DNA from: Vallitalea pronyensis
Lineage (GTDB): Bacteria; Bacillota; Clostridia; Lachnospirales; Vallitaleaceae
Length of the DNA stretch: 64,000 bases
NCBI RefSeq assembly: GCF_018141445.1
Contig: NZ_CP058649.1
Location: 2,437,001-2,501,000, forward strand
Reading direction: 5' to 3'
The translations under genes were made by a program, and so were the position numbers. Under the pieces are notes generated by a model. It ran no database searches and had not been told where the DNA came from. It saw only the letters and a list, made by a program, of their open reading frames with translations. This document shows, piece by piece, positions 62,347 to 64,000 of the stretch. How positions within the stretch are numbered: the stretch's first letter is position 1; each line of letters opens with the position of its first letter.

Positions 62347-63813
62347 ATGTTTCAAGACATTAAAGAGAATAATCAGTATAAGAATTTAATAAATGGTCAG
62401 TGGGTTGTATCGGATAACAAACTCACCATACATTCCCCAATAGATGGTTCTGAGGTAGGCAAAATTCAGGCCATGTCCAAAGAAGAGGTTAATGAGGCTG
62501 TAGAAGGTGCTAAGAAAGCTTATCCTATATGGGCAGCAAAATCAGTAAGTGAAAGAGCAGATATCTTGCATAAGGCAGCAGGTTTATTAGAAGAACGAGT
62601 TGATGCCATCGCAGATGTTTTGGCAAATGAAATTGCTAAGGATCTAGGCGGTGCTAAGTCAGAGGTTATTCGGACGGTTGATTTTATGAGGTTTACAGCT
62701 GATGAAGGCAAAAGAATTCAAGGTGAAACATTACAGGGTGATGGTTTTCACGGCTTTTCCAAAGATAAGTTAGCATTTGTTACAAGAGAACCCGTTGGCG
62801 TTGTGCTTGCTATTTCACCCTTTAACTATCCCGTTAATTTATCTGCTTCTAAGATTGCACCGGCTCTCATGGCAGGAAATAGTGTGGTTTTTAAACCACC
62901 TACACAGGGGTCCATTAGTGCACTTCACTTGGCCAAGGTTTTTCAAGATGCAGGATTGCCCGATGGGGTACTCAACACGGTCACTGGAAAGGGTTCTGAT
63001 ATTGGTGATTTCATCATTCAACATGAAGCCATTGATTTAATCAATTTTACAGGCAGCAGCGGCGTAGGGAAACATATATCCGATGTAACATCCATGGTGC
63101 CTACCATTATGGAGTTAGGCGGTAAAGACGCTGCTATTGTGCTTGAAGATGCAGACATGGAGCATGCAGCCAATAATATTGTAAAAGGAGCATTTAGCTA
63201 TTCAGGTCAACGCTGTACAGCACTTAAAAGAGTGTTGGTTTTGGAAAGCATTGCTGATCAGTTAGTGGAGCTCATCACACAGGGCGTCTCTCAATTAAAA
63301 GTAGGGAGTCCATTTGATCATGCTACCATTACACCATTAATTAATGAACAAGCAGCAGATTTTGTCCAAGAGCTGATAGACGATGCCATTGAAAAAGGTG
63401 CAACCCTTAAGCTTGGTAATAAGCGGGACAAAAATTTATTATACCCTACAGTATTTGACCATGTAACAACAGATATGCGTATTGCATGGGAAGAGCCTTT
63501 TGGTCCTGTTCTCCCCATTATACGTGTTCAATCCATTGATGAAGCTATTGCTATAGCCAATGCATCAGAATATGGATTACAGTCATCTATTTTCACCAAT
63601 GATATCGATGATGCATTTCACATTGCCAGGTTATTAGAGGTTGGAACCGTTCAGATTAACAATAAAACTGAACGAGGACCAGACCACTTCCCATTCTTAG
63701 GTGTAAAAGCGTCAGGTATGGGTACCCAAGGTATACGGTATAGTATTGAGGCCATGAGCCGTCCTAAAGCCATTGTTGTGAATCTAAGAGCAAGGAGTGA
63801 CCAAGAAGGATAG
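62347..63813 (+). CDS. gapN: NADP-dependent glyceraldehyde-3-phosphate dehydrogenase (non-phosphorylating)
   Basis: The 488-residue aldehyde dehydrogenase matches GapN closely. SPFNYPVNLSASKIAPALMA and FKPPTQGS belong to the cofactor site, NFTGSSGVGK follows, MELGGKDAAIVLEDAD holds the general-base glutamate (near residue 256), and SGQRCTALKRVLV contains the catalytic cysteine (near 290). The late EEPFGPVLPIIRV and INNKTERGPDHFPFLG are typical of GapN. It oxidises glyceraldehyde 3-phosphate directly to 3-phosphoglycerate and yields NADPH without ATP. The ATG follows AGAGGTGATGG. Confidence 0.93.
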   Translation: MFQDIKENNQYKNLINGQWVVSDNKLTIHSPIDGSEVGKIQAMSKEEVNEAVEGAKKAYPIWAAKSVSERADILHKAAGLLEERVDAIADVLANEIAKDLGGAKSEVIRTVDFMRFTADEGKRIQGETLQGDGFHGFSKDKLAFVTREPVGVVLAISPFNYPVNLSASKIAPALMAGNSVVFKPPTQGSISALHLAKVFQDAGLPDGVLNTVTGKGSDIGDFIIQHEAIDLINFTGSSGVGKHISDVTSMVPTIMELGGKDAAIVLEDADMEHAANNIVKGAFSYSGQRCTALKRVLVLESIADQLVELITQGVSQLKVGSPFDHATITPLINEQAADFVQELIDDAIEKGATLKLGNKRDKNLLYPTVFDHVTTDMRIAWEEPFGPVLPIIRVQSIDEAIAIANASEYGLQSSIFTNDIDDAFHIARLLEVGTVQINNKTERGPDHFPFLGVKASGMGTQGIRYSIEAMSRPKAIVVNLRARSDQEG

Positions 63814-63947
63814 CTAATACATGAAAACCAGCTTTCATAAGCTTGGAAGAACTTATAAAGTATAATGTTACAATTGTTTTTTAGTATCTAAGTATCACCC
63901 TTGGAGCACGATACAATTACTTTCTAATAGATAGCCATAGAAAATCA

Positions 63948-63976
63948 TTGACAAGGGTGATATTTTATATTATATT
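63948..63976 (+). promoter_or_regulatory. Promoter at the right edge of the window
   Basis: TTGACA (63948-63953) and TATATT (63971-63976) are 17 bp apart. It points to a gene that lies beyond the window. Confidence 0.75.
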
Positions 63977-64000
63977 AAAAAATAACAGGTGATATTTTAT

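Overview
The window looks like a chromosomal segment from an anaerobic, spore-forming, low-GC Gram-positive bacterium of the class Clostridia. The signs are AT-rich sequence, AGGAGG ribosome sites, frequent TTG and GTG starts, [FeFe] hydrogenases, rubrerythrin, a CotF-type coat protein, YesM/YesN-LplABC sugar uptake and a cohesin/dockerin protein. A Vallitalea-like member of the Lachnospirales fits, but this is a guess from gene content. I saw no rRNA, tRNA, CRISPR array, phage or intact insertion sequence.

Layout. 1-4.3 kb: the 5' end of an SH3-type lipoprotein gene, a quinone reductase, a URO-D-type methyltransferase divergent from an AraC regulator, and a GNAT acetyltransferase. 4.4-8.0 kb: a three-subunit molybdenum hydroxylase operon. 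8.2-13.6 kb: a BlaI/M56 signalling locus with lipoproteins and duplicated dyad operators. 13.7-15.4 kb: a GntR regulator and a KDG-type sugar kinase behind a palindromic operator. 15.7-23.1 kb: a YesM/YesN two-component system with an LplABC-type sugar ABC transporter. 23.4-27.1 kb: a Rossmann-chemoreceptor fusion, a YkpA-like ABC-F protein and a CvfB-like S1 protein. 27.3-29.8 kb: two beta-helix proteins and a chitin-binding-domain protein, none with a signal peptide. 29.9-34.6 kb: a sensory-type [FeFe] hydrogenase operon with Rex-like sites. 34.8-38.4 kb: a ferric iron ABC transporter behind a Fur-like box. 38.5-46.3 kb: an alkyltransferase-like protein, an azoreductase, a Gate-domain membrane protein, two large palindromes, a reductive-dehalogenase-like protein, a YtrA-type ABC operon and deoD. 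46.7-49.7 kb: paired MinD-ferredoxin ATPases with NifX-family proteins and a Fur-family regulator. 49.8-57.2 kb: small proteins, a chemoreceptor fused to a glycosyltransferase half, a flavoprotein, a TIM-barrel protein, a transaldolase, CotF and rubrerythrin. 57.4-64 kb: IclR-kduI-kduD, a kelch-cohesin-dockerin protein and gapN.

How it fits together. KduI, KduD and the KDG-type kinase, with the YesMN/LplABC module, suggest uptake and breakdown of pectin-derived uronates. The hydrogenase locus, Rex-like sites, rubrerythrin and flavoproteins point to redox control in a fermenting anaerobe. The most unusual items are two chemoreceptor fusions that would sense cytoplasmic metabolites (23449-24237 and 51221-52999), a pair of roughly 200-bp palindromes whose arms differ but stay self-complementary (41488-42054), and a 121-bp structured repeat present in two inverted copies 50 kb apart.
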